Below, one piece after another: positions 34,469 to 45,309 of a stretch of 64,000 nucleotides of DNA. Source of the DNA: Bombyx mori (taxonomy: Eukaryota; Arthropoda; Insecta; Lepidoptera; Bombycidae); NCBI RefSeq assembly GCF_030269925.1, contig NC_085107.1:15128001-15192000 (forward strand), given 5' to 3'. Within the stretch, counting starts at the first letter, position 1; each line of letters opens with the position of its first letter. Position numbers and translations under genes: made by a program. The notes beneath the pieces were generated by a model. It worked only from the letters and a program-made list of their open reading frames with translations. It was not told the DNA's origin and did not search any database.

Positions 34469-36607
34469 CTAATCCGTGCAGATATCACAAAAGAATAAGC
34501 CTATTCCTCCATAAGCCGTGCATTTTTCGTGACTCCATTGCTTACATTTATCACACTGAATCCAATCCTCAACTGGTTTTTTATTTATTTCTATATAGTT
34601 CTCCCCGCAATAATAGCATACACACTGTTCTTCCTCGTTTTCCTTATCACTGCTTTTATCTTTAACAATTATATTTTTGGTCGTTTTAGTATTTTTCTTT
34701 GTCGCAGTCTTTGGTTTAGCATTTAAATCTATATTCATATTTTTCATTGCTTTGACATTAATTTTTATAAATTTTTCTTTTTGTTCTCGCTTCACCGGCG
34801 TGCTTGTTAACACCTCAGACTTTTGAACCTTTCTTTTACGTGTACCCACAGAAACGCGTGGCATCGGAAGCGGTCTTATGTCTTTAGGACTGAAATATGC
34901 TGAAGCCCGAGCCGTAGATGATTCCAGGTCCATAATAATTTCATCATCGTTGCCTTTAAATTGACCCTCTTTTATATCTATACTGTCTTGAGTCAGATCT
35001 GCACCTTGATTCATATCTTCAGTGGACATTGCTTCTTGTGGTTTAGACAATTTTTGAGTATTATCAGCTACAGCCGTTACTACAACAGCATTGCATGTAA
35101 GGGGATCTTTGTCGGGTAATTTATCCAAAATTGAAGGCGATGTATCTCGAGAATGTATTTGATTCATATTGGACACTGATACTATACCCATGATACTATT
35201 TTCCACTGCAGCTTCAACTTCTACATTCACATTGTCAATAAATTTTCTTCCAATCTGTTCCAGTGGTTCTACATCAATTTGCAGTGACTGACTTTGGAGC
35301 CCTGATGTAGAAGGCTTTTCGATGTCAATCGTAATTTCAACATTTTGACTGTTTGAGTCTATAAAAGTCTCCTGTTGGTTAGCGGTATTACGGTCTGTCA
35401 TTGTAATAGAAGATGGTGCATAATCTTCTTCTCCCCATATATCTTTATTTGTTGGCCAGATACCGGTTGATTGAAAGCCTTTGATAGCATTGTTAGGAGT
35501 AGCAGATTTCAGATAAGCTGGACTGAACAGTTTGGCTACATCGTATTGGTTGATTATCCTACCTGGATGAGCCTTTTGAAATCTATTGATTTCTTGCTCG
35601 AAGAATATTTTAAATGGACCATATACAGCCACGTCCAGAGGTTGAAGTTTGTTTGAGGTGTGCGGTGGCAAAGACAAAATGATGACATTATTTTCAGTTG
35701 CGTACTGTAAAGCTGGGTAGTATTTATGGCTTTCATGGTTGTCCAGAAGTAAAATAACTTTTTTGTCTTTTGTCGGACGTACGTGGCCGACGAAAAATTT
35801 AAGCCAATCCAAAAATATTTCTCCATTTATCCATCCCGAAGCTGAACAACTTCCTCGAGTCTCTGGAGGAGAACCATCCAAAAGGCGATCTTGCATCCTT
35901 TTACGTGCAAATATCATAAACGGTGGAACGAATGATCCAGAAGCGTTGCAGCAACACACGACTGTCGTAGTTTGTCCACGTTCAGTGCTGGAAATGACTC
36001 CAACTTGCCTCTTACCTTTAACTGAAAGAACCTTGGGTGGTTTATTTGTCGAGGTCTGAATGCCAGTTTCATCTATATTATAGATTCTAGTACCATCAAT
36101 TTGACACTTCTCAATTTGTTCACTTAACAGTTTATAGAACCTTTCTACTTGAGGACGATTGAAGCCTTTAACTCTGCCAATTGTGGTTGCTTCTGGAATT
36201 CTTAGTGTAATTTGTGGATTTCTTCTAATAAATCCTGCTAGCCAATCATCACCAGCTTTTTTATTTTTGTCCCAACTAGGCGGATAAGTGACATTATTGC
36301 GTTTCGCGTATTCAAAAACTAATGTTTTAAAATCTTCTCGGGTTAGCCCATAAAAAACACTATCCATTTCATACAAATACGTTCGAAGATCTCCCTCTTG
36401 ACCATCGTTGAAAACTTTACGAAAACGACCAAGCTGAGCCGTCGAACTACCTTTTTTCCAATGCCTATAGAGAGTGGCGTAAGGTAGACCATACTTTTTT
36501 GCGGTCGTTTTGACAGGAATGCCAGAATTGCAGTCTGCTATTGCAAGCATCATACTGTCCTCACTCCATTGGGCTTGATTAGTCTTCCTCTTGTATTTAT
36601 ATACCAT
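34469..36607 (-). CDS. Pogo-type DDD transposase with C-terminal PHD-type finger
   Basis: A 712-residue protein. Residues 13-50 (AQWSEDSMMLAIADCNSG..TTAKKYGLPYATLYRHW) are a pipsqueak-type helix-turn-helix. About 65-135 resembles a CENP-B-type second DNA-binding domain. The DDE superfamily nuclease spans about 170-385, with Asp179 (NIDETG), Asp289 (LLLDNHESH) and Asp325 (LQPLDVAVYG), spacing 35 between the last two, giving a DDD triad. A low-complexity linker follows (about 395-655), including basic TRKRKVQK (589-596), a likely nuclear signal. The end holds C664-C667, C685-C688, H693-C696, C707-C710, a C4HC3 PHD-like finger. There is no stop or frameshift. The ATG directly follows TATTTTTAG, a fair 3' splice acceptor, so a 5' UTR intron or an extra upstream coding exon is possible. 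Flanking inverted repeats show this is a transposon gene, not a domesticated host gene. Confidence 0.94.
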   Translation of the reverse strand: MVYKYKRKTNQAQWSEDSMMLAIADCNSGIPVKTTAKKYGLPYATLYRHWKKGSSTAQLGRFRKVFNDGQEGDLRTYLYEMDSVFYGLTREDFKTLVFEYAKRNNVTYPPSWDKNKKAGDDWLAGFIRRNPQITLRIPEATTIGRVKGFNRPQVERFYKLLSEQIEKCQIDGTRIYNIDETGIQTSTNKPPKVLSVKGKRQVGVISSTERGQTTTVVCCCNASGSFVPPFMIFARKRMQDRLLDGSPPETRGSCSASGWINGEIFLDWLKFFVGHVRPTKDKKVILLLDNHESHKYYPALQYATENNVIILSLPPHTSNKLQPLDVAVYGPFKIFFEQEINRFQKAHPGRIINQYDVAKLFSPAYLKSATPNNAIKGFQSTGIWPTNKDIWGEEDYAPSSITMTDRNTANQQETFIDSNSQNVEITIDIEKPSTSGLQSQSLQIDVEPLEQIGRKFIDNVNVEVEAAVENSIMGIVSVSNMNQIHSRDTSPSILDKLPDKDPLTCNAVVVTAVADNTQKLSKPQEAMSTEDMNQGADLTQDSIDIKEGQFKGNDDEIIMDLESSTARASAYFSPKDIRPLPMPRVSVGTRKRKVQKSEVLTSTPVKREQKEKFIKINVKAMKNMNIDLNAKPKTATKKNTKTTKNIIVKDKSSDKENEEEQCVCYYCGENYIEINKKPVEDWIQCDKCKQWSHEKCTAYGGIGLFFCDICTD

Positions 36608-36645
36608 CTAAAAATAATAATAATTGAACGCCTAGTAAAGTCATC

Positions 36646-37059
36646 GAGGGCAAAGCGAATACCGTATCCACTTTACCCGTGATCACTTTGCCTTAAACCT
36701 ATTTATTTCATTCAACCTAACCTAAAACCAAATGAAGTGACGACAAAGTAACAAAACTCTCAGAATTTATACTTGAAAATATGCACTTAGAGGACATAAT
36801 CGTACCAAACAATATGGTTATCTTTTATATGAGTTATTAAAGTATTACGTACCTTGAAAAGTAATAAGAAAACTTCAATATTTGGTTTTTTCGATTTTTA
36901 TCTCGAACGCGACGCGACCTTCCGCTACCTCTGTTTGCCCACGAATGCGGACCGGCGGGGGAGTGTAATGGCGCGAGGAGCGCGTGTTCCGACATGTTCT
37001 TGACAAGAAATAAAGCGTATTCACTTTGCCTGGCCTATCCACTATGCCCGGACTTCCCC
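36646..37059. repeat. Right terminal repeat and subterminal motif cluster
   Basis: Copies of the GGGCAAAGTGGATA-like motif begin at about 36646, 36664, 36681, 37018 and 37035, mostly in inverted orientation relative to the left cluster. The last one is part of the terminal repeat. Confidence 0.75.
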
Positions 37060-37312
37060 TAACCGTCCCCGCGTCTGCCAACGGGAGCAGATTAAAAAAA
37101 TAGATATAAACAGCCACGTTACTTTCTTACAAGCAATTAAATTTTGTAACGGGCGAAATATCTGAGCCGCTTTAAGAAGCGCAGCGGCAGTCGATGACAG
37201 CTAACCGATAATGTTTTTACAGCCAACGATGTCTGGTGTGCAGTACGCTGTGCAGACGCTAGGCTGAATAGTCTTCACCTAGATATTAATCTGGGTTGAT
37301 TTGTTTATCTTT

Positions 37313-37934
37313 TTAACCGACTGTTAAAGGAGGTCTCACTACGCTTGAATTTTTTATGTGTGTTAGTCACGTGTGTTTGTGTTAGTTTTAAAAAAAAGGA
37401 GATATTTTATGAAATTAAAAATTATTGTTCAATTGTATAAGGACAGATAAAAAAATTAAAATAAATAAGTACTAAGTTTAAAAACTATTTGATAAACTTC
37501 TCATTCGCAACATATCTAATAGTTTACATTGCTTTTATACATTTACTTTCTCTATTCATCATCATCTCCTCATCATCATCATCATCTACTCATCTCCTCT
37601 AAGTTTTTTAGTATGCATATTTTATAGTATGGTATGTATGTTTTTTTATAGTACTAAATCTTAACCAAAAAAAAAACCGACTTCACAAACTTAAAATAAA
37701 ATACGAATATTATGAATGTAGTCGAAGTCAATTTGCAGATGCATAATTGAGGATAATTCAAAAAATACTGATCACATCTTGATGAAATTTTAGCTTTGAT
37801 TAAATCGAACCACATAAGAAGCTCCAGGCTTTCATCTATTTTTTCTATATTAATCGGTTCACCTAGAAAAAAAAAATTTACACATAAAAAATAGTCGACA
37901 CATTGAGAGGCTCCACCTTCTTGAAGTCGGTTAA
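37313..37934. mobile_element. MITE-like element with TTAACCGACT ends
   Basis: TTAACCGACTGTTAAAGGAG at 37313 and the inverted GAAGTCGGTTAA ending at 37934 form imperfect terminal repeats of a common lepidopteran type. An extra internal copy, AACCGACTTCACAAAC, at 37671 suggests a nested or partly duplicated structure. A (CAT)n stretch lies at about 37558-37590. It has no coding capacity. Confidence 0.55.
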
Positions 37935-38450
37935 TAAATAGTCCCTAAATTAAAAACCATTTCTGGTTTGTATACTGGAGAATTTCAAAAGATAACAATC
38001 TAGTAGTATTGCTTAATAGTTTACTGGAAAAAAATGCCCTTACATTTTCAATGGCTCAACCCGAGTCTGCACGGTCGTCCTAATTCGGCTGCTATGCAGT
38101 CATGAGATCAGGCATCGTACATGTTGTAATGCTTTTTTTTTAATTAATTTTATTCATCTCAATAGCAGCTAAGCTTAAATGGCCTCACCAACGTCTGTAG
38201 ACATTGAAAATTTTTGGCAGCGACGGTTTCATGCTGTGATGTGCATGTTGCGATCCATAAGCTCATTAGAAGCTTTATATCCAGCGGGCTGATGTGAGCT
38301 GACGCAAATTCACAAAGAACAACGTTTGTTCATATATCTATAATACCAATAAGATGTGAAATAAAAAAAAAACTCTTTTTTTATACAGAACCTTTAGAAG
38401 CTTAAGAGTCTATTCCAACTATGCGCGGACGGGAAAATTCTCACTTTTCG

Positions 38451-38690
38451 TTTTTTTTATTGCCCGTGTAGGCAGATGAGCATACGACCCACCTGATAGT
38501 GAGTGGTTACCGTCGCCCATGGACTTAAGCAATACCAGGGGCAGAGCCAAGCTGCTGCCTACTGTTAAGTAATCTCCACAAGCCTCGTTTGAAGAAGGAT
38601 ATGTCATAGCGCTCGGGAAACACCATGGAGGAGAGCTCATTTTAAAGCCTGAAGGTACGTGGCAAAAAAGATCTCTGGAAGCGCACTGTC
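38451..38690 (-). mobile_element. 5'-truncated copy of the poly-A LINE
   Basis: Poly-A (T-run from 38451) followed on the minus strand by the LINE 3' UTR and C-terminal codons, with stop codons and small deletions relative to 23700-23980. It is older than the 10.2-kb copy. Confidence 0.85.
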
Positions 38691-39904
38691 ATCACTGTCA
38701 CTGTCATCTCATCGTTTACGATTTTTTCAGACCTCACCAGGAATATGACGAAAATAAACTAGCCGGTCCAGACTTAGGTACTGAATTTATGCGCTTAGAG
38801 AAGAACTGCACATCAGTTTGTTCGAACGTTGTTGTTGAAAAAAAACCGATCACATTGTACAAATTAATTCATTGCATTTACGCTGTTGTACCAAATTAAA
38901 AATTTTCACACCAAAACGTGTGCAACAAATAAAGCTCCTATATTTTTATACAATCGATTCCACCGAACCGAAAGAATTCTAAATGCAGGCGTTGTCAACA
39001 CTTGGGCACAATTTTACAGTGTTACAAGTTGCAAGAAAATGTGAGAAAAAAAACTCACGAATTTTATGTATTTAATTTATTTAATTTTTGATTGGGTCAC
39101 CAAACCGAGCTGAACCGGAGTGAAATAAAATTAACGTGTTGTATTATTATTATATTTATTAAAAAACATCTTAAAACTAATATCCAATAATTTCAAAATT
39201 ATTCATTGCTATAATATAATATAATGTAATGTAAATTATAAATCTAAAGGTTGTCGTTCACTGTTTTCGATAATATTTCTCTAAATTTAACTAAAAGTCG
39301 TATTGACGTACATATATTTATTTATTAAATAATGTACTAGACTTTTGTTTCAAGCATCGATTTATTTACTACATAACATACTTTATTTTTCACTAAATTT
39401 TCCTCTAAAAATAGACATGAAGTACGTAGCAACTTTACTTTCATATATGAATACTATTCATGGATATAATATAATGTGCTAATTTTATTACAAGACCGAA
39501 GCAAACTAAGTATAACCGTATTTAAATAAAAGTGGTATTTATAGAGATACTTTCACGATAAAATAAAATTATATGATACAGGGTACAAGAGAATAATTCA
39601 CGAAATGATAAATAGAACACTATTATTGTTACAGAAATATGTATTAATACTTATCGACTTACTACTAAATAAAAAAAAACATTTGATACGCGATGTAAAA
39701 TCAAAGTCTAATACTTGACACCGCACGTAATTGTAATATAATGTGCACAGTGCATGCAGTGCAGTGAAATTAATAGAATGCCCTTTTTGGGCTCTACATT
39801 TTTATTAGATACTAGTGAAACTCGGTCCCGGTCTGCTGTGTTATAACTAATTGTTGTGTGCTTAGTGCGAGTTTTTACCTTCTCGATCGCGTGAAAGTTA
39901 ACTC
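38691..39904. other. Non-coding stretch
   Basis: AT-rich DNA with no recognisable feature. Confidence 0.4.
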
Positions 39905-39976
39905 AAATTTGTATGGAGTTGGAACAGCGCCCCTAGCGGCAAACGATGGGAAGCTCTTCCAACTCCATACAAATTT
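39905..39976. repeat. Perfect 19-bp stem hairpin with a CG-rich loop
   Basis: Arm AAATTTGTATGGAGTTGGA (39905-39923) pairs exactly with 39958-39976 across a 34-nt loop. The loop contains CAGCGCCCCTAGCGGCA, which resembles insulator-type (CTCF-like) core sequences. It could be a small inverted-repeat element, a structured RNA or a regulatory site. Confidence 0.85.
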
Positions 39977-41075
39977 TTAGTTACAGACAGACGTTCGGTG
40001 TAACTACTCGTGCGAAATTTGTAGCACATTGATGGTAATATACTAAGTTTATATTCAGTTTGATAGGAAATCTGACGAATGCATGGTAAGGCCACTGAAG
40101 TATGAAACCTAGGTAAGGCGGTATTGTAATGTGATAACCGTCGCTTCTCTGTTTGTACATTGTTTAATATCTTTTAGATTTACTAAGAAGGTTTGCGTCT
40201 AGTTTTTGTATACATCTATTTATCTTGTAATTCATTGAATCAACAATGTTTACAGCTATTTTCATGACTTACCCTAATTACGTATTTCACTAATAAATCA
40301 ACTGATTTTCTCACGTTCTTATATTATTATATTTCTTTTTGGTTATTTTGTGATGGGATTTTTACAGCTACAGCGAAACACGTTATTTTCAGTAGAGTAT
40401 TCGACAGCACTGAAAATAAGTTCTTTTGAAACGTGATGACAGTTGAAAAGAATGTTCTGTATATCTGAAAATACATTTGAAACTATATTTTCAAGTGTAA
40501 GAATCATGTTATTCCAAAGAACGCTTTATAGTTGAAAAAATTAAAGTTAAAAGTTAAGTAAAGTTTAAAACTGTCTCCATTATTTGTTTTATCGCCTGTA
40601 CCTAATTCAAAGATCTGTCTAACAGTCTAAAAGTTGAGTAGTAATGTTACATAAAATAAATTTCGTGTCACAACATTTTTTTAAAGAAATATTTTGGTAG
40701 TTTTTGTACCCACTAGTCATTACTGAATTTTAAAATATTTTATAATAAAACATTTTCATAGAACAGTGAAATGGCATGTTTTGTATTTGTTTTTAGATAA
40801 GACTAACAACGTCTTTGCATTTTTTTGTGTTCGTTACGATGTATGTATTGATATACAAGCGACCCGTAATATTTTGTTTTATGTTTTACATAGTTCAACA
40901 AAGCACTGATAAACTGAAGTTTACCGAGATAATTATAAATTACCACGCCAAAAAATCTTAAATCTCCAATTTTTTCTAAAAATTTCTTTTTTATATTACC
41001 GTCCTAAATGTAATTACGATGGACGTAACGTAAGATGAAGCTAAATATGATTGGAGTGGGTGTGACAACACATTA
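39977..41075. other. Non-coding stretch
   Basis: AT-rich DNA with no recognisable gene. It lies directly downstream of the candidate exon below. Confidence 0.4.
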
Positions 41076-41081
41076 TTTATT
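41076..41081 (-). terminator. Candidate polyadenylation signal for the exon at 41.2-41.5 kb
   Basis: AATAAA on the minus strand, about 150 bp beyond the TAA stop codon at 41229-41231. Confidence 0.45.
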
Positions 41082-41228
41082 GACGTCAATACAATTAACT
41101 ATCTGCAGGTAGATCATTGAATTCTCTGAAACTATCACAGTGAATTTGAATTCACTTGAATTTTGCAAGAAAATTTGGTCTCGCGTACAAAAGGGCGCTT
41201 AATAAGCCGTCGCGTACAAAAATGGCGT

Positions 41229-41464
41229 TTAATTATAATAATGCACAGTCGTGGAAGTGGATGGTGGTGCAGGTGTGGAAGTGACGGATGCCGGCGACGG
41301 GAGTGCAGGCAGCGGGGTCGGTGGCGGCGTGGAGTACATCTTGCGGTCTGGTGGAAGCGTTGGCAGCGGCGAGGATAGACTGAAGCTGCCGAGGCCACTG
41401 ATAGACGAGCCTCCGGAAAGCATCTGACCATGCACGCTGCGCATCCCGAACATTGGCGTTGAAC
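41229..41464 (-). CDS. Probable last coding exon of an unidentified Ser/Pro-rich protein
   Basis: Minus-strand reading: intron end TTGTTAACAG, then an exon starting inside a codon and coding STPMFGMRSVHGQMLSGG, then SISGLGSFSLSSPLPTLPP and PTPLPALPSPASVTSTPAPP, ending TTVHYYN and TAA. The exon is GC-rich with strong third-position G/C bias against an AT-rich background, a clear coding signature. Ser/Pro/Thr-rich tails of this kind are common at the C-termini of developmental transcription factors, but no DNA-binding domain is visible. The rest of the gene must lie at higher coordinates, possibly beyond the window. An AATAAA follows about 150 bp after the stop. I cannot name the gene. Confidence 0.65.
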
Positions 41465-41676
41465 CTGTTAACAAGATTTCAGTTCAGCATACCGGTACAG
41501 AATTTTTCTTAGGTGGGTATTATGAAAATGAAATCATAATATCAGGACCATAAGATCGTATATCCAACAGAATTTTTCAAATTTGAAATTTCACATTATA
41601 GTCGGTTCTAACTAATAAGAAGTTGGGTTGTGAATTCGTCCACCTATCTAAGCAATAAAAAATAACATTTTGTGTC

Positions 41677-41886
41677 CTGTCACATAACCCACCGAGTGTT
41701 AAGTGGTTACCAGAGCCCATAGACATCTACAAGGTAAATGCCGCCACCTACTTTGAGATATAAATTCTAAGGTCTTAGTATAGTTACAACGGCTACCCAC
41801 CCTTCAAACCGAAACGCATTATTGCTTACCGCCAAAATTGGCAGGGCGGTGGTACCTACCCGTGCGGCCTCAGAAGAGGTCCTATA
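41677..41886 (-). mobile_element. Diverged Bm1-type SINE
   Basis: Recognisable by GTTAAGTGGTTACCAGAGCC and ACCGAAACGCATTATTGC with several small indels. Its left part, including the poly-A end, is scrambled. Confidence 0.85.
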
Positions 41887-43243
41887 TGACCTCTTTTAGG
41901 TTAAGACTTATTTAGATAATTCATGTAAAAAGGCTAGTCTAAATAGAGGTTAGACAGATCAAAGTTAATCTAGATTCCAAAAAAAGGTAAAACACATTTA
42001 AGTCGAATTCGCATAAAAGCAATTTTTGCTGAAATCTAATTTGTACCCCAATCCTCTAAATACTAAATTTCAACAATAATATTATTTATCTATGGATTAT
42101 AGACTATAAGTATTCCGAATATACATATAAAAATATTCAATTGTTCTATTTCTGTTTACCTTTTGACACTATTACATTTTAATAAATCGAATCGATGTTA
42201 CGTGTAGATACATAATTTATGTGCACACTAGAAAACTAAACCAGCATTCTTTTTCCGTCACCCCGCTAGTTCTGAATTATTCTTTCAAGATAACATTAAC
42301 TACATTAACTATAATAGAAAGCGGTGACCTAAAACAAATATTTTCTTAAAGTGCGTGACTCATTCAAAGAAGTTAGCTAAGTTAGTAATATGTTCAATTC
42401 GCATAGCCATATACAAGATTTGTTCGTTACTATAGTATAAATAAGTATATTGGTGTTGTATCGTGAAATTATATTTATCAACCTCCGCTCAAGATGTCTT
42501 CAAACAATTTCGTATCTTATGGTTATTGCACAAAGAGTATATTGGATTAATTATTGAAAAAAAAAACGTGGAAAATCGTCAAGGAATGGTCTGGCTGGCA
42601 GCATAACACTGAAAATAAAAATGCATTCGAAATATCATATTTTAAGACAATAAACATCAGCCGATAAAGGCAATTACTTAACCCTCCAATATTCACGAAA
42701 TATCGTAAATGAACATTTATCTTCTAGTTTGAGGAGAGTGATACAGGTACGGGTGATACCTACAGTTCCGATTGGAGTCTGTACTTTTGTAAAGATTCCA
42801 GAGCATACATAGGTCTTTTGGTTTTTGTCTCGCATGTTCTTAGTAGAGACTAATCCTTGCTGGGCGTCGCTGCGCGTGTAACAACGCGCGTGTAACAACT
42901 ATGCTTCAGATTTACATAATTCCTACGTAAATGGCATTGAATGAAATAGTATAATAGGCGGCGGTTACGTCCAAAGCCATTTTTTGTTCTGACAACGTAA
43001 ACAAATAATGATAGGTCTGGAGCGCGACATAAAGGAGCCATACTATGAGAACTGCACGCAATGATTTAAAATTGAAAACGGCCACTAAATAGGTATATTC
43101 ACTTTAGGTTACTTACTAAATATCAATTTTTGGTCACGATTTTAAAGGGAAATATCTTCAACTAGGCGATTGATTTGGCCAGTAGATCGACGAGTCGGAA
43201 TGTTATTCGACAGTACGGAACATTGTTAGCTACGATACAAATT
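41887..43243. other. Non-coding stretch
   Basis: AT-rich DNA, likely intronic or intergenic relative to the exon at 41.2-41.5 kb. No further exon was identified. GCGCGTGTAACAAC is tandemly duplicated at 42872-42899. Confidence 0.4.
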
Positions 43244-43436
43244 CCCATAGACATAGCCCACTGAGTTTCTCGCCGGATCTTCGCGATCCCGATCCGGTGG
43301 TAGATTCTGCGAAGCACTGCTCTTGTTAGGGCAAGTGTTAGCAAATTCTCTTAGGTTGAACCCGTGAGCTCACTTACCCGTCCACGCATATCTGGAGTAA
43401 TCCCTTAGGCTACCAGCGAATAGGTAGAGAAAAAAA
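43244..43436 (+). repeat. Family X 3' repeat, type B tail
   Basis: Core GATCCGGTGGTAGATTCTGC, then the type B ending CTTAGGCTACCAGCGAATAG and an A-tail. Confidence 0.88.
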
Positions 43437-44261
43437 CAAATACCTAGGTGTAACGAAGCAATATTTTTTGTATATTTAGTAAATTAATATGAAAGTACAT
43501 ATAATAATTAGTTATGTTTTACTTTGTCTACGCGTTAGCCCAACCACATTTTAAGAACTTCCACAACAGACTCAATATATGTGTTAGTGAATAGCCGCCC
43601 GCCGCATTAAGCCTTATAGGGGTAATATGTGAACTAATTATCATAGAACATTAAATACCCAATAATAACTAAACAAAGCATATGAAGATTTGCTTCAGGT
43701 GTGAAAACGAAGCTACTGCGCAGCTACAAGGCTGAGTATCAGAAGCGTATTATATTAGCGGGCAACTACGTACGTATAATTGCACAGTACAGCAGCAAAC
43801 ATAACTAGATCTTTTCATAATAAAACGGAGAATACAAGAGCGGGGTTTTCTAAAATTGGTATTGGTACAATTCTCATCGGGGGCCGTTCGCCTGTGGCTC
43901 GTCTGTTGTCGGCCACGTGCAAGCCCGTGGTACCTAATGGCCGTAATTTAAACAAACCAACAGATCCCAATCAGCCGGCTTTAGAAGTAAAATCCTCCTT
44001 GGACGATACTGTTTTCTTGGAAATTAAAACACGCATATGTTACTTGTCGGGTGCATAGATTTATTACTTTGAAATAATTACGTTTTTGAAATCCAAATGT
44101 GGTATGATAGCACGCGAAGCGGGTTTTTTATTCACGATAATGTACATTTCAAAGATTATTATTTTTTATTTTTTTTGTATTAAAAGTCTGTATTTGTTTC
44201 AGATTGATAAACTCCGACACTGTTTGTCTTCGATAGTTCAGAGGAGCCTTCTGTCATCCAT

Positions 44262-44493
44262 GTTTTAATTTTAATATTATAAACGTGAAAGTGTGTTTGT
44301 TTGTCCTTATTTCAAGTGGAAACGAAGGAACGTATCCACATTGTTTTTATTTTTAAATGATTTCGAAAAAATAACATTTTATTCTCACGTGCAACTTATT
44401 TATTATCTTGAAATAAATTACGTGATAATTTAGTTATAATAATTGACACCTGACTTCGTTGACTATGCGGGTGAAGCCGCGGATAAAGGCTAG
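44262..44493 (+). mobile_element. Short non-autonomous Helitron, family H3
   Basis: The 5' text TAATATTATAAACGTGAAAG is typical of lepidopteran Helitron starts. The 3' end GTGAAGCCGCGGATAAAGGC then TAG gives CTAG followed by T. The exact 5' base is uncertain because the initial TC is eroded. Confidence 0.7.
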
Positions 44494-44738
44494 TAGTTGT
44501 ATAAACCTAAGAGATAAGTGGGGTGCGATTCTTTTCAGGAAATAGAGACGCTAATTTTAAATAGAAATTATCTATATAGTGTTTATCTTTTATTTATTTG
44601 TGCAATGAGTATCGGTCTCCCCGATGGACTTAAAACTTTTTAGTTGGACGCACTTATATGATAATTTCTCGAACCATTCAATACAAAACTTTCAAGCTTT
44701 TTTTATAGCTTTAGTACGCGGACGAGTATGCAGAACAC

Positions 44739-44852
44739 TTTTTTTTTATTGCCCTTGTAGGCAGACGAGCATACGGCCCACGTGATAGTGAGAGGTTACC
44801 GTCGCCCATGGACTTCAGCAATGCCAGGGGCAGAGCCAAGCCGCTGCCTACC
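44739..44852 (-). mobile_element. Poly-A LINE, 3'-end fragment
   Basis: T-run at 44739 followed by the reverse complement of the LINE 3' end (compare 10250-10360), keeping only ~110 bp. Confidence 0.88.
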
Positions 44853-44996
44853 AAATGAAATGATGACTTAATGGAAAGTGATTATTGCAGTCGTTATACA
44901 CTGGCAATTGTAGAGGTACCGCCGCGCCATCATTTTCGTTTTAAATATGCATAACAAAGTATTTAATTTAACGTAAAAAAATGAATATATCATAAA

Positions 44997-45189
44997 CTAG
45001 CCACACTCGCCCGCTTCGCTGCGTATTTAAAATTAACATTATTATTTATTGTCATTATTATTAGGGAGTCCAACACTCATATAAATATTAGCCTATCCAT
45101 TAAGTACATGTATTTTCTACATGGATACCAAGTTTTAAGTCAATCGGATGCAAACCACTGTAGATTTATATTATTAGTATAGATATAGA
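44997..45189 (-). mobile_element. Short non-autonomous Helitron, family H1
   Basis: On the minus strand it starts TCTATATCTATACTAATA and ends GCGAAGCGGGCGAGTGTGGC then TAG, matching 7404-7662 with an internal deletion of about 65 bp. Confidence 0.8.
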
Positions 45190-45309
45190 TTCACAGAAGA
45201 CGGTTGGGCAAAACCGAAATGCATGAATTAATATCTAGACAAATATCGCTAGTATATTGATTTCAGACTTATTACTTTAGGCACGTAAACGTAATTACAA
45301 TCTTTGGTA

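Larger units (their letters stand above)
34193..37059 (-). mobile_element. Complete pogo-type DNA transposon
   Basis: A 2867-bp element bounded by inverted repeats GGGGAAGTCCGGGCAAAGTG (34193) and its near-perfect complement ending at 37059. TA lies directly outside both ends (34191-34192, 37060-37061), the target duplication of the Tc1/mariner-pogo superfamily. It encodes one long transposase on the minus strand. About nine copies of a GGGCAAAGTGGATA-like motif lie in the non-coding flanks and none was noticed in the coding region. Intact ends, duplication and ORF mean it could still be autonomous. Confidence 0.95.

Noticed and set aside
34469..36607. Domesticated host gene derived from a pogo transposase
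   Set aside because: Intact terminal repeats and flanking TA show it is still within a transposon.
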